Assembly (NCBI RefSeq): GCF_000725285.1
Contig: NZ_CP007161.1
Span: 2,084,213-2,148,212 of the forward strand
Origin: Virgibacillus sp. SK37
Lineage (GTDB): Bacteria; Bacillota; Bacilli; Bacillales; Amphibacillaceae
Reading direction: 5' to 3'
DNA length: 64,000 nt
A model generated the notes under the pieces. It made no database searches. It was given only the letters and a program-made list of their open reading frames with translations, and was not told the origin of the DNA. A program made the translations under genes and the position numbers. This document shows, in pieces, positions 30,039 through 39,717 of the stretch. The stretch's first letter is position 1; each line of letters begins with the position of its first letter.

Positions 30039-30830
30039 TTAAAAATCGAACATAGAAAATCCGCTTTCTTGATTAAACTGCTGGTCTTCAAGCGGCTCGT
30101 ATGTAATTTTTTCATCTTCATGACTGCGTAATTCAATAATATAATCAAAATCTTCTATATTGTATTCTGTAGATTGAACAAAGATATCAGGGTGTTCCAC
30201 AACTTTTATAGCTGGCAGTTGCATAACCTCTCTAATTAATTGCCAATGTTGTTCATTTGCACGTCGTTTTGAAACGACTCCATCAATAATATAAATATTA
30301 TCTGTGTTGTACTCCCCTTCTATCAATTTACTTCGTACTGTTTGCTTTAATAAGGTGCTGGAAACAAATAACCATCTTTTATTTGCACACACACTTGCAG
30401 CAACCACCGATTCCGTTTTACCAACTCGAGGCATCCCCCGCAAACCAATTAATTTATGACCCTCTTCTTTATATAATTCTGCCATAAAATCAACTAATAT
30501 TCCAAGTTCATCACGAACAAAACGAATTGTTTTACGATCGTCCACATCTCTATGGATGTATTTTCCATGCCTGACAGCTAACTTATCCCGCAGTTTAGGT
30601 TTTCGGAGTTTTGTAACAATTATGGTATCCATCGTATCCAAAATTAGTTTTAACCTTTTTATATTTTCATCATACTGAGATAGGAGCAGCATTCCTCTTC
30701 TTTGATTTTCCACACCGTTTATTGTAATAATATTTATGGAAAGCATTCCCAATAAAGAGGAAATATCACCAAGTAAACCAGGACGGTTCACTTGAATCTC
30801 ATATTCAAAATACCATTCCGTTTTTTCCAT
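30039..30830 (-). CDS. ymfK: YmfK family protein (DUF3388)
   Basis: 263 aa from the ATG at 30830, 9 bases after AAGGAG; the upstream ATG at 30863 lacks a ribosome site. The N-terminus (about 1-80) looks like an ACT-type fold (YEIQVNRPGLLGDISSLLGMLSINIITING). The middle has a P-loop-like GLRGMPRVGKTES around 133-145, a suggestion of nucleotide binding. Function unknown. Conserved neighbour of rodZ in Bacillaceae. Confidence 0.87.
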   Translation of the reverse strand: MEKTEWYFEYEIQVNRPGLLGDISSLLGMLSINIITINGVENQRRGMLLLSQYDENIKRLKLILDTMDTIIVTKLRKPKLRDKLAVRHGKYIHRDVDDRKTIRFVRDELGILVDFMAELYKEEGHKLIGLRGMPRVGKTESVVAASVCANKRWLFVSSTLLKQTVRSKLIEGEYNTDNIYIIDGVVSKRRANEQHWQLIREVMQLPAIKVVEHPDIFVQSTEYNIEDFDYIIELRSHEDEKITYEPLEDQQFNQESGFSMFDF

Positions 30831-30937
30831 GAGTAGTCTCCTTCTGTTTCCATAATAATACAAGATTAATATAAGTCTATCATAAATGATTTTTGGCTGG
30901 GTGAAAAGTAATTATCTTTACAAAATATAAAAACAAT

Positions 30938-30970
30938 AAAAAGCTGCAGGTTATTATTCTGCAGCTTTTT
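30938..30970 (-). terminator. Terminator after ymfJ
   Basis: Perfect 12-bp stem AAAAAGCTGCAG / CTGCAGCTTTTT with a 9-nt loop just past the ymfJ stop. Confidence 0.85.
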
Positions 30971-30980
30971 ATAACGGTGC

Positions 30981-31235
30981 TTATTTGCCATTATTTTGTA
31001 CTAATTTAACCATTGTGTTGGCAATTGCTTGTTGTTCTTGTTCTGATGCCGCATTCCAAAGTTCACGAAGTACAGCTTCCTCATTATTTTTAGCGTCAAC
31101 ACTTTGTGCAAGATAGTCTCCAACCTCATGTGCAACGTTCTGAATCGTCTCCTCACTCATGCCTTGCTGCTTCGCTTGATCTAATTTATTGGCCAAAAAA
31201 CCTTTCCATGATTCAAAGTTATCAAGAACTGACAT
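30981..31235 (-). CDS. ymfJ: YmfJ family protein (DUF3243)
   Basis: 84-aa soluble helical protein matching DUF3243: MSVLDNFESWKGFLANKLDQAK, DYLAQSVDAKNNEEAVLRELWNAA. Function unknown; conserved between ymfI and ymfK in Bacilli. GGAGGCATATATAT precedes the ATG with a longish spacer. Terminator follows directly. Confidence 0.92.
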   Translation of the reverse strand: MSVLDNFESWKGFLANKLDQAKQQGMSEETIQNVAHEVGDYLAQSVDAKNNEEAVLRELWNAASEQEQQAIANTMVKLVQNNGK

Positions 31236-31318
31236 ATATATATGCCTCCTTCAGTTTTTTTACATGTATAGTATTTGAGTATCTTATTTGTTTATACATG
31301 CTTCCTGAAGAAATTTAA

Positions 31319-32035
31319 TTACCATCCACCAGTAATATTAATAACTTCGCCTTGAATGTAAGATGAACGGCTATCCATTAGAAAACTTACGACATGAGCA
31401 ACCTCATCGGGATGTCCTGCCCGATTCATTGGTATATCTTCTGTTATTACTTTTTTTTCATCTTCCAGAAAGTGACCATTCATTTTAGTATCGATATATC
31501 CTGGGCTTATTGCGTTGACCGAAATACCCGATGGAGCAACTTCTTTTGCCAGGGCCCTTACAAAGCTATTTTGAGAGCCCTTAACTGAAGAATATAGCAC
31601 TTCATTACTTGCGCCTTGTTCGGCCCAAATAGAAGTAATAAAAATGATATTACCGGTTTTGCGACGTATCATATCAGGTAATAGTTCCTTTGTAATTACC
31701 CAGGGTGATTTCACATGCAATGCAAGCATTTCATCCATCAGTGCTTCCGTTGCGTGCTGGAAAACACCAAAAGAAGTTTTGCCACTGGCAAATACGATAT
31801 GGTCTACTGGAAAAACCAGTTGTTGCAAGAAACGTTTCAACTCGATGGAAGAAGTTAAATCTGCCTGAATTAATTGTAATATGGCTTCACTGCTTAAATC
31901 TTTAATATAGTGACCCAAAGCCTCTTTGTTTTTATTATAATGAAGTATCAGTTTATAGCCATCTTGAGCCAACCTTTTCGAGATCGCTATACCAATATCA
32001 CCACTTGCTCCAATAATTAATACATTATTCCCCAT
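31319..32035 (-). CDS. ymfI: YmfI, SDR oxidoreductase (EF-P 5-aminopentanone reductase)
   Basis: 238 aa of the short-chain dehydrogenase family. The NADP-binding motif GASGDIG lies at 9-15 and the catalytic Ser135, Tyr148 and Lys152 (YSSVK) are intact. The B. subtilis homologue reduces the 5-aminopentanone group on elongation factor P Lys32 to 5-aminopentanol, which aids translation of proline stretches and swarming. It follows the M16 pair ymfF-ymfH by 9 bases, so probably one operon. Confidence 0.9.
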   Translation of the reverse strand: MGNNVLIIGASGDIGIAISKRLAQDGYKLILHYNKNKEALGHYIKDLSSEAILQLIQADLTSSIELKRFLQQLVFPVDHIVFASGKTSFGVFQHATEALMDEMLALHVKSPWVITKELLPDMIRRKTGNIIFITSIWAEQGASNEVLYSSVKGSQNSFVRALAKEVAPSGISVNAISPGYIDTKMNGHFLEDEKKVITEDIPMNRAGHPDEVAHVVSFLMDSRSSYIQGEVINITGGW

Positions 32036-32044
32036 ATCATTAAC

Positions 32045-33328
32045 TTATTTAGCTGAAATAGTACAAACAGCTATTCTTTCTTCAGAAATCCACTGATGAA
32101 GGAATTGAGTTGCTTCTTCAAGAGTGAGTTTTTGTATTGCAGGGATAATTTCAAAAAAGTCAATACCTAGCATGTGATATTGAGTATATTGGTTGGCAAT
32201 AAACTCTAAGGAGTTCATCTGTCTCAGTAATTGACCAATTTTTTTCTTTTTCATACGCTCGAATTCATTAGCTGAAAGTTGAATACGATTAGTCGATAAT
32301 AGTTGTTTCTTTACTTTAGCCGCAAACTTTTCCGGCTCTGCAGAATTACTGCCGATTAATGTGTAGCCGAAATTCTTTTCTAAATTCGTTTCAAAATAAA
32401 AACTATCATCAATTAAATTTTGGTCATATAATTCCTGATAAAAAGGGCCACTCTTTGAAAAGTAATGACTAAGTAGCATATTTTGTAATAAATCCTTTTG
32501 TAAGTAGTCATTGCCGGAAAGCTCACGAACAGATTCCTTAATACCAACCGTACACTTTGGTATGGATACAGGCATATTTATGTGAGTTTCTTTTTGGGCT
32601 ACATGCTCTGGCTCGTCTGGAAACTCCCTTAAAATATCATTATTTTTTTCAAATTGCTTCGATTCCTGATTTTCTTTAATGAGAGACATCATTTCTCCGG
32701 CTTCAAAGTTACCCGCCAAAAATAAGGTCATGTTTTCCGGATGATAAAACGTGTGATAACACATGTATAAATCATCTTTCGTAATAGAATGGATCGACTC
32801 AACCGTTCCAGCTATATCAATGTTCACGGGGTGGTTTTTAAACATGCTTTTTATAGTTCCCATAAAAGATTGCCAATCAGGTTGATCATCATACATTTTA
32901 ATTTCTTGAGCAATAATTCCTTTTTCTTTTTCCACCGATTTCTCAGAGAAGTATGGATCCTGTACAAAGTCAATCAATGTTTGTACGTTCTTTTCAATAT
33001 GATTGGTAGCGGAAAATAAGTAAGCAGTCTTTGTAAATGAGGTATAAGCATTCGGAGATGCTCCTTGCTTTCCGAAATCGGCAAATACATCTCGATCCTC
33101 TTTCTCAAAGAGCTTATGTTCGAGGAAATGTGCAACTCCTTCAGGGACAGTGACCTTTTTCTCTTCACCGATAGGTACAAATGTCTGATCTATCGACCCA
33201 TAATTTGTTGTAAAAAGACCATATGTTTTCGCCATTTCTTTTTTTGGTAATAAGAGTACAGTTAATCCATTGGCAAGTTTCTCTGAATAAATAGTCTCTT
33301 CTATATGTGAATACTTATTGCTATTCAT
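32045..33328 (-). CDS. ymfH: YmfH, M16-family zinc peptidase
   Basis: 427 aa, the size of one M16B half. The inverted zinc motif HFLEH is intact (His67-His71), with downstream Glu in the EKEKGIIAQEIKMYDD helix. It is expected to pair with YmfF, which lacks the motif, like other active/inactive M16B heterodimers. Substrate unknown. Its start overlaps the ymfF end by 8 bases, implying coupled translation. Confidence 0.92.
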   Translation of the reverse strand: MNSNKYSHIEETIYSEKLANGLTVLLLPKKEMAKTYGLFTTNYGSIDQTFVPIGEEKKVTVPEGVAHFLEHKLFEKEDRDVFADFGKQGASPNAYTSFTKTAYLFSATNHIEKNVQTLIDFVQDPYFSEKSVEKEKGIIAQEIKMYDDQPDWQSFMGTIKSMFKNHPVNIDIAGTVESIHSITKDDLYMCYHTFYHPENMTLFLAGNFEAGEMMSLIKENQESKQFEKNNDILREFPDEPEHVAQKETHINMPVSIPKCTVGIKESVRELSGNDYLQKDLLQNMLLSHYFSKSGPFYQELYDQNLIDDSFYFETNLEKNFGYTLIGSNSAEPEKFAAKVKKQLLSTNRIQLSANEFERMKKKKIGQLLRQMNSLEFIANQYTQYHMLGIDFFEIIPAIQKLTLEEATQFLHQWISEERIAVCTISAK

Positions 33329-34625
33329 CGGAAGAATCCCCCTTTGTTGTTAATAAATATAACGTATCTTCTTCCAGCTTCTTTGCTACTTGGATTACAT
33401 CCTCTTTCGTTACTTTATTTATATTATCGATAAGTTTATTTGGAGGTAAGATCCAATCAGATAATACTTGCTGATATAATAATTCGATCAAACCTTGGGG
33501 ATGATCCATTGTTTCTAGTAGTTGATTTGTTATCAATTCCTTTATCTGCTTCATATCCTCTTCAGAGAAATCTCCATTCTTCATTGCAACAACTTGAAGT
33601 CTAATAATGTCGCGCGCTTTTTCATAATCCTCTGGCGCAATCCCACTGAATACTAATAATAATCCTTTTTGGCTCTCCATCCTGGAGGCAGCATAATATG
33701 CAAGACTGTTTTTTTCTCTTACATTGATAAACAATTTAGAACTGGGAAATCCACCAAATATGCCATTAAATACATGTAAAGCAAAATAGTCGTCATCCTG
33801 GAAGGTTACATTTGTTCGATATCCAATATGAAGCTTGGCTTGTTGAAGTTGTTGCTTTTCAATTATTTCTTTCGGCTTTATTATTTGCTTTTTAGTCTGT
33901 TGAGAAGATTGTCCTGTTGGCACATTGCTGTCTTTATCTGCTAATTCCTTATGAAGCATCGGAGAAAGAAAGTCGCTAATGTATGCTTCATCATAATCTC
34001 CCTGAATATATATATCAATCTGATCTTCCATTAACATTTTTTTATAATAGTTGTATAAATTAGTGCTATCTATTTCGGGTAGATCTTCTTCATAACCATG
34101 GACGTGTAAACGGTAAGCTTCATTTTCACACATTTCCTCAATCAGCCTTGTATTTGCATAAGCCATTTTATCATCTTGTACAGATTGGATTTTTTTTAAC
34201 AAAGTATCTTTTTCTCTTCGTACAACGGCATGGTCAAAAGAACCTTCTACTGTCCTCGGATGAAAAAGAAGCTCATTCAATAAAGCAATCCCTTCCTCTG
34301 TAATACTGGAAGCATCAGGCACAAACTTTTCATTTGCAAGTTCTAACCTGAGACTTAAAATATGACTCTCTCCTTTTTTACCTCCATCAACAGATAGGCT
34401 TGCACCGTACAGATCAGCAAGTTTCTTTTGCAATTCCTGTTTGGTTGCATAGTTTTCTGTTCCTTGCTGCAAAATATAAGGAAGGAGGGCTCTTTTCGTA
34501 ATTGTTTCTCGATCTAGTTTGCCTTTTATTTTAACAACAATTGTTAATGTCTTATATTTCTTTGTTTTAATAAAGTGTAGGTTAAAACCTTTTTCATTTT
34601 TGACACTTTCAGTAAATCCCAGCAT
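33321..34625 (-). CDS. ymfF: YmfF, M16-family peptidase-like partner without zinc motif
   Basis: 434 aa with the M16 fold, but where HXXEH should stand there is no such motif (region of PSASSITEEGIALLNELLFHPR). The C-terminal half has YAASRMESQKGLLLVFSGIAPEDY, typical of the substrate-binding half. It probably forms the inactive subunit with YmfH. First gene of a ymfF-ymfH-ymfI unit. Confidence 0.9.
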   Translation of the reverse strand: MLGFTESVKNEKGFNLHFIKTKKYKTLTIVVKIKGKLDRETITKRALLPYILQQGTENYATKQELQKKLADLYGASLSVDGGKKGESHILSLRLELANEKFVPDASSITEEGIALLNELLFHPRTVEGSFDHAVVRREKDTLLKKIQSVQDDKMAYANTRLIEEMCENEAYRLHVHGYEEDLPEIDSTNLYNYYKKMLMEDQIDIYIQGDYDEAYISDFLSPMLHKELADKDSNVPTGQSSQQTKKQIIKPKEIIEKQQLQQAKLHIGYRTNVTFQDDDYFALHVFNGIFGGFPSSKLFINVREKNSLAYYAASRMESQKGLLLVFSGIAPEDYEKARDIIRLQVVAMKNGDFSEEDMKQIKELITNQLLETMDHPQGLIELLYQQVLSDWILPPNKLIDNINKVTKEDVIQVAKKLEEDTLYLLTTKGDSSDE

Positions 34626-34721
34626 TCTATAACCTCCAGTAAATGTCTAAATATACCCTTTAGCTTACTTTTCTTATTCTGCACATATCTTCCAATTATA
34701 ATCCATTATAAAACAAAAAAA

Positions 34722-34753
34722 ACTGACTTGCTATAAATACATAGTAAGTCAGT
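34722..34753 (-). terminator. Terminator after nupQ
   Basis: A 13-bp stem with one mismatch, ACTGACTTGCTAT / ATAGTAAGTCAGT, followed by a T run on the minus strand. It separates the transporter operon from ymfF. Confidence 0.85.
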
Positions 34754-34764
34754 AAGAAATCATA

Positions 34765-35718
34765 TTATCTGCTTCCTTTAATATATGGTTCTCCGTTCGC
34801 ACGTGGAGCTTCCGCTCGCCCTATAAAGCCGGCTAAAGCAAGAATTGTAAGTACATACGGTGCAATTAACAAGAACACCTGAGGAACATCCTGCAATACA
34901 GGAATTCCGCCACTTACTACACTCAAACTTTGTGCTAAACCAAAGAAAAGTGCAGCGCCCATCGCGCCCAAAGGATGCCATTTCCCAAATATCACCGCTG
35001 CAAGTGCCATAAAGCCCTGTCCGACAATAGTCGAGTGAGAAAAGTTAGAAACAATGGTTAGAGCAAATACGGATCCACCCAAACCACCTAATGCACCGGA
35101 AAGAAGAACAGCAATATACCTCATACGATACACATTAATACCATTTGTATCTGCAGCCATTGGATGCTCACCAACAGCACGAAGTCTCAAACCAAATGGA
35201 GTGCGATATAATACATACCACGCTATGAAAGCAAAAATAATAGCGATATAAGATGTGACATATATTCCTTGGAAGAAAATAGGTCCGATAATTGGAATAT
35301 CTGCCAGTACAGGGATATTTGTTCTAAAGAACGGTTCTGAAACCATATCTGTCTGCCCTTTACCATACCATTGTTTTGTTAAGTAAACTCCAATTCCCAA
35401 AGCTAACATGTTGATTGCTACACCACTTACTACCTGATTAGCTCTAAACGATACGGAAGCTACTGCATGAATAATAGAAAATATGGCCCCAATTACAGTA
35501 GCAACGATAATGGAGACCCATGGAGTCCACGATCCAAAAATATCAGCAAAGGTTAGGTTAAAAACAATCCCTACAAAAGCACCCATAACCATTAGCCCTT
35601 CCAAGCCTATATTAACAACACCGGAACGTTCACTAAATACTCCGCCTAATGCTGTGAAAATTAATGGAGCTGAAAAGAATAACACTGTCGGGATCAGTGA
35701 TTGTAAAATATCAATCAT
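34765..35718 (-). CDS. nupQ: Nucleoside ABC transporter permease (NupQ type)
   Basis: 317 aa polytopic membrane protein of the RbsC/BPD_transp_2 family. GGVFSERSGVVNIGLEGLMVMGAF near residue 26 and the EAA-like GEHPMAADTNGINVYRMRY loop (about 192-210) are seen in NupQ-type subunits. It pairs with the adjacent NupP. Its ATG abuts the nupP stop. Last gene of bmp-nupO-nupP-nupQ. Guanosine and other nucleosides are likely substrates by family; not provable here. Confidence 0.9.
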   Translation of the reverse strand: MIDILQSLIPTVLFFSAPLIFTALGGVFSERSGVVNIGLEGLMVMGAFVGIVFNLTFADIFGSWTPWVSIIVATVIGAIFSIIHAVASVSFRANQVVSGVAINMLALGIGVYLTKQWYGKGQTDMVSEPFFRTNIPVLADIPIIGPIFFQGIYVTSYIAIIFAFIAWYVLYRTPFGLRLRAVGEHPMAADTNGINVYRMRYIAVLLSGALGGLGGSVFALTIVSNFSHSTIVGQGFMALAAVIFGKWHPLGAMGAALFFGLAQSLSVVSGGIPVLQDVPQVFLLIAPYVLTILALAGFIGRAEAPRANGEPYIKGSR

Positions 35719-36768
35719 TTATTTCCCCTCCTTTTGAAAGCGAAGTAAGAACCAGCGAATTATATAGCTAGATGCAACAAAGAAAATAATTAATGCGATT
35801 ATAATGTCAACTAATTCAGTAGGAACACCAGCACTCGTTGGCATTTGACCGGCTCCTTCCTTAAGAACCCCAAAGAGAATTGCTGCTAGAACAACACCTA
35901 AAGCATTGTTGGACCCAAGTAACGCAACAGCTATTCCGTCAAACCCAAGATTTGTAAAACCAGACATAACAGAAATCGTGCCATACGTACCTACACCTTC
36001 CATCGCTCCTGCGAGCCCGGCAAATGCTCCTGATATCACCATTGATAGGATAATATTCTTACTTACATTCATTCCTGCATATCTAGAGGCGTGTTGATTA
36101 AAACCTACCGCCTTCAGTTCATATCCGATTGTAGTACGTTGAACAATAAACCACATAATTACTGCAGCAAACAATGCTACAAGAATTCCATAGTGCATCC
36201 TTGAGAAAAACGTCAATGTCTGTAACCATTCCGAAGCTAAAGAAGCTGTTGCCGGTATGGCTTCTGTTGTTGTTTTTTGCTCAGTTAACACATTACGAAT
36301 AATTTCGTTCGTAATAAATAGAGCAATATAGTTCATCATAATTGTTACAATCACTTCATGAACTCCTAATTTTGCTTTTAATAAACCTGGAACAAATCCC
36401 CAAAGAGCACCAGCAAGCATGGCAACAATTAATACAAGAGGCAAATGCACAATCATTGGCGCATCCACTGCTAAGCCGACCCATACAGCAGCAAGCCAGC
36501 CTACAATTACCTGTCCCTCGGCACCTATGTTAAATAATCCGGATCGGAAGGCAAACGCAACAGCCAACCCGGTTAAAATTAGTGGAGTAATTCTTCTGAC
36601 TGTTTCCCCCATTGTAAATGCATCACCAAACGCGCCGTTCCACAAAGCTGCATAACCTTCAATTGGATTATAGCCAGAGACCAGCATAATAATTGCACCA
36701 GCAAGTAGTCCAAGAAGTACTGAAATTATTGGAACTAAGATTCCAAATAGCCTATTATTCTGAGTCAT
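35719..36768 (-). CDS. nupP: Nucleoside ABC transporter permease (NupP type)
   Basis: 349 aa from ATG at 36768 (MTQNNRLFGILVP), after AGGTGAG; the frame extends to 36786 but without a ribosome site. Eight or more hydrophobic helices; permease motif GLFNIGAEGQVIVG and the cytoplasmic loop KAVGFNQHASRYAGMNV (about 225-240). It overlaps the end of the ATPase gene by 14 bases, so the operon is tightly coupled. Confidence 0.9.
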   Translation of the reverse strand: MTQNNRLFGILVPIISVLLGLLAGAIIMLVSGYNPIEGYAALWNGAFGDAFTMGETVRRITPLILTGLAVAFAFRSGLFNIGAEGQVIVGWLAAVWVGLAVDAPMIVHLPLVLIVAMLAGALWGFVPGLLKAKLGVHEVIVTIMMNYIALFITNEIIRNVLTEQKTTTEAIPATASLASEWLQTLTFFSRMHYGILVALFAAVIMWFIVQRTTIGYELKAVGFNQHASRYAGMNVSKNIILSMVISGAFAGLAGAMEGVGTYGTISVMSGFTNLGFDGIAVALLGSNNALGVVLAAILFGVLKEGAGQMPTSAGVPTELVDIIIALIIFFVASSYIIRWFLLRFQKEGK

Positions 36769-38296
36769 TATGCTCACCTGCCTCACTTAGTTGACTACCT
36801 GCCATTAAAAGACCTAATTGTTGTTCATTCGTTGCCTCCGGCGTAACATTAGCAACAATTTTCCCATCAAACATAACAGCAATACGATCACTGACATCCA
36901 TAATCTCATCCAATTCAAAAGATACGAGTAGGATTGCCTTTCCCTTGTCCCGCTCTTCAATCAGCTTTTTGTGAATAAATTCAATCGCGCCTACATCCAG
37001 TCCCCTGGTAGGCTGAGCAGCTATTAATAAATCAGGTGACCGATCTACTTCTCTTCCAATGATAGCTTTTTGCTGATTCCCTCCAGAAAGCGCACGAGCA
37101 AGGGTGGAAGCGCTTGGGGTTCGCACATCATATTCTTGAATTAATTTTTCAGCTTTATCATACACTTCTTTAAAATTGAGAACAGTAGCTTTGGAGTACG
37201 GTTTCTTATAGTAGGTTTGTAGTACAATATTTTCAGCAACTGGGTAATCCAAGACCAATCCATATTTATGGCGATCCTGAGGTATATGACCAAGGCCACT
37301 TTCCGTAACTTTTCTTGGGTTCAGGTTTGTAATATCCTTATTATTTAACTTTATAGTCCCTGAATTTGACTTTTTCAAACCGGTGATCGCCTCAATCAAT
37401 TCAGATTGTCCATTTCCATCAACCCCAGCTATTCCGACTATCTCTCCTGCTTTCACCTCGAGATTTAAGCCTTTTACCAAGTCTATTTTTCTAGTATCCT
37501 TAACAAAAAGGTCCTTTATTTCTAGGACTGTTTGGCCTGGTTCAGCTTTCTGTTTCTCTGTATGGAAACTTACTTCCCTACCCACCATAAGTGATGCCAG
37601 TTCATTTGTGGTAGTATTTTTAATATCTACTGTACCAATACCCTTCCCTTTGCGGATAACTGTACATCGATCACATACCTCCATAATTTCTTTCAATTTA
37701 TGGGTGATTAAAATAATTGATTTACCTTCTTTAATTAACGATCGCATTATTTCAATTAACTCATTGATTTCCTGGGGGGTAAGCACAGCTGTTGGCTCAT
37801 CAAAGATTAGAACCTCTGCCCCTCTGTACAATGTTTTAAGAATTTCCACCCGTTGTTGCATCCCTACGGAAATATCACTAATTTTGGCGGTTGGATCGAC
37901 CTTCAATCCATAACGATCTGATAATTCCTGAATCTCTCGCTCTGCCTTTTTAATATCTATTTTTCCGGATTTAGTAGTTGGTTCACTGCCCAAAATAATA
38001 TTTTGAGTAACAGTAAAAGGTTCTACTAACATAAAATGCTGATGCACCATTCCTATCCCATAATCATTTGCTATATTAGGATTAGTGATGTCGACTTTCT
38101 TCCCTCTAACACGAATCTCACCTTTTTCAGGTTGGTATAACCCAAACAAAACATTCATTAAAGTAGATTTTCCAGCCCCATTTTCTCCTAATAAGGCATG
38201 GATTTCACCTTCTTTCAGTTGAACAGTAATATTGTCATTTGCTACAATACCTGGAAACTCTTTGCGTATATTTAACATTTCTATTACATAATCCAT
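36755..38296 (-). CDS. nupO: Nucleoside ABC transporter ATPase (NupO type), tandem ABC domains
   Basis: 513 aa with two ABC domains. The first has Walker A GENGAGKS (about 37-44), signature ISVGMQQRVEILK, and Walker B VLIFDEPT. The second (from about 255) has GVDGNGQSEL in place of Walker A and ALSGGNQQKAIIGRE with LLIAAQPTRGLDVGA. The second site is degenerate, as in sugar/nucleoside importers of the RbsA type. GGGGGGAG precedes the ATG. Confidence 0.93.
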   Translation of the reverse strand: MDYVIEMLNIRKEFPGIVANDNITVQLKEGEIHALLGENGAGKSTLMNVLFGLYQPEKGEIRVRGKKVDITNPNIANDYGIGMVHQHFMLVEPFTVTQNIILGSEPTTKSGKIDIKKAEREIQELSDRYGLKVDPTAKISDISVGMQQRVEILKTLYRGAEVLIFDEPTAVLTPQEINELIEIMRSLIKEGKSIILITHKLKEIMEVCDRCTVIRKGKGIGTVDIKNTTTNELASLMVGREVSFHTEKQKAEPGQTVLEIKDLFVKDTRKIDLVKGLNLEVKAGEIVGIAGVDGNGQSELIEAITGLKKSNSGTIKLNNKDITNLNPRKVTESGLGHIPQDRHKYGLVLDYPVAENIVLQTYYKKPYSKATVLNFKEVYDKAEKLIQEYDVRTPSASTLARALSGGNQQKAIIGREVDRSPDLLIAAQPTRGLDVGAIEFIHKKLIEERDKGKAILLVSFELDEIMDVSDRIAVMFDGKIVANVTPEATNEQQLGLLMAGSQLSEAGEHNDSE

Positions 38297-38429
38297 TTAT
38301 ACTCCCCCCTCATAAACCCATTCATAACATCTGTCCTTTTTGCACTATTTAATTATTCACTAAAATTACCAAGTGAAAAGAACAATTTTCAATTATTCTC
38401 TTCAGTTGAAAATTTAGTTAGAAAAGAAT

Positions 38430-38455
38430 GGAAAGGCTGGTCTGCCCAGCCTTCC
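38430..38455 (-). terminator. Hairpin between bmp and nupO
   Basis: AAGGCTGG / CCAGCCTT with a 5-nt loop, about 55 bases after the bmp stop and followed by a T-rich run on the minus strand. It may act as a partial terminator so that the binding protein is made in excess of the membrane parts. Confidence 0.6.
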
Positions 38456-38507
38456 TTCTTTACACATAATAGATGTCATAAACCTAACTTTCTCTATTAA
38501 TCTATTA

Positions 38508-39617
38508 TTATAGTGAATCAATAAATCCTTTTAATTCTTCATGTGTTTGAGGTACTTCCACTTCACCGTTTAGAATTTTCTCTTTCCATTCATTTACAGA
38601 ATCAACGATTTCTTGTGTCATTGCATCCTCATTTGTTGTTGCAACATTAATTGCATCTTCTTCTAGACCGAATTCAAGTTTTTCTCCACCTGGGAATTCA
38701 CCGTTCATTGCTTGTTCAGTAACATTTTTAACTGCAACGTCTACACGTTTAACCATTGATGTAAGTGTTACATTATGATCACCGATTTGTCCTTCTTCAT
38801 GCTGGTCACGGTCTACACCGATTACCCAAATTTTGCGTTCAGGATCATTTTGCTTAATATCTTTGGCTTCATTAAATACACCGTTTCCAGTTCCGCCGGA
38901 AGCATGATAGATAATATCAATTCCATTGTTGTACATATTTGAAGCAATAATCTTCCCCTTTGCAGGATCACCAAATGACTCAGCATATTCTACTTCAACT
39001 TCAATATCAGGGTTTACAGATTTAGCTCCTGCAATAAATCCTGATTCGAATTTATTAATTAATGGAGAATCTACGCCACCAACAAATCCCAATTTATTTG
39101 ATTCTGTTTTTTGAGCAGCTGCCACGCCGACAAGGAATGAACCAATATGTTCTTTAAAAGTGATACTTACTGCATTATCAGCTTCTATTGTGTCATCTAC
39201 CAAGGCAAAATGTGTCTCAGGATATTGTTCAGCAACTTTTTGTAAGTCTTCTTTCAGTTCAAAACCAATACCAAAAATCAAATCATATTCATCTCTGATT
39301 AAGCGATTAAGGTTTGGAATGTAGTCTGCTTTTTCATTTGATTGAGCATAGTCAAAGCCATTACCTTTTTCAAGGCCGTTTTCTTTTCCCCACTCTTTCA
39401 ATCCTTCCCATGCAGATTGGTTAAAGGATTTATCATCCACACCGCCAATATCTGTTACCATCGCTGCACTGAAGTCTTCATTTGCAGCTTCTTTTGAAGA
39501 ACCGCTATCTCCACCACTTTCTTTTTCTTCCTTATCGGAACCGCTTCCACAAGCAGCAAGAACCATAGTCAGTCCAAGCAATAATGCAAATAATAAAATA
39601 AATTTACGATCTTTCAT
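38508..39617 (-). CDS. nupN: BMP-family nucleoside-binding lipoprotein
   Basis: 369 aa. A signal peptide with lipobox LAAC (Cys23) is followed by a Ser/Gly/Glu-rich spacer. The mature part is the BMP/Med domain (PF02608): VTDIGGVDDKSFNQSAWEGLKEW, GFVGGVDSPLINKFESGFIAGA and YHASGGTGNGVFNEA. It captures nucleosides outside the cell for NupOPQ. GGGGGTTAGAAA precedes the ATG. A cre-like palindrome and a GntR gene lie upstream. Confidence 0.93.
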   Translation of the reverse strand: MKDRKFILLFALLLGLTMVLAACGSGSDKEEKESGGDSGSSKEAANEDFSAAMVTDIGGVDDKSFNQSAWEGLKEWGKENGLEKGNGFDYAQSNEKADYIPNLNRLIRDEYDLIFGIGFELKEDLQKVAEQYPETHFALVDDTIEADNAVSITFKEHIGSFLVGVAAAQKTESNKLGFVGGVDSPLINKFESGFIAGAKSVNPDIEVEVEYAESFGDPAKGKIIASNMYNNGIDIIYHASGGTGNGVFNEAKDIKQNDPERKIWVIGVDRDQHEEGQIGDHNVTLTSMVKRVDVAVKNVTEQAMNGEFPGGEKLEFGLEEDAINVATTNEDAMTQEIVDSVNEWKEKILNGEVEVPQTHEELKGFIDSL

Positions 39618-39633
39618 TTTCTAACCCCCATTA

Positions 39634-39687
39634 TTAATGTTTTGTGACGAAAATAATTACTCGTGAACCGCTTATTACGTTGGCCAT
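39634..39687 (-). CDS. Possible 17-aa leader peptide before nupN
   Basis: ATG at 39687 lies 2 bases after GGGAGG and opens 17 codons (begins MANVISGSRV) ending 16 bases before the nupN ATG. The spacing to the ribosome site is too short to be convincing. Position in the leader of the transporter operon is the only reason to list it. Confidence 0.15.
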   Translation of the reverse strand: MANVISGSRVIIFVTKH

Positions 39688-39703
39688 CACCTCCCGAAAT
39701 ATA

Positions 39704-39717
39704 TGAAAACCTTTTCA
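39704..39717. promoter_or_regulatory. cre-like palindrome upstream of nupN
   Basis: TGAAAACCTTTTCA matches the catabolite-responsive consensus TGWAANCGNTNWCA at 13 of 14 positions and is a near-perfect palindrome. It could bind CcpA, or be the operator of the adjacent GntR protein. Confidence 0.45.

Noticed and set aside
37383-37913. 176-codon plus-strand ORF opposite nupO
   Set aside because: Lies wholly antisense to a conserved ABC ATPase gene; no ribosome site or recognisable domain.
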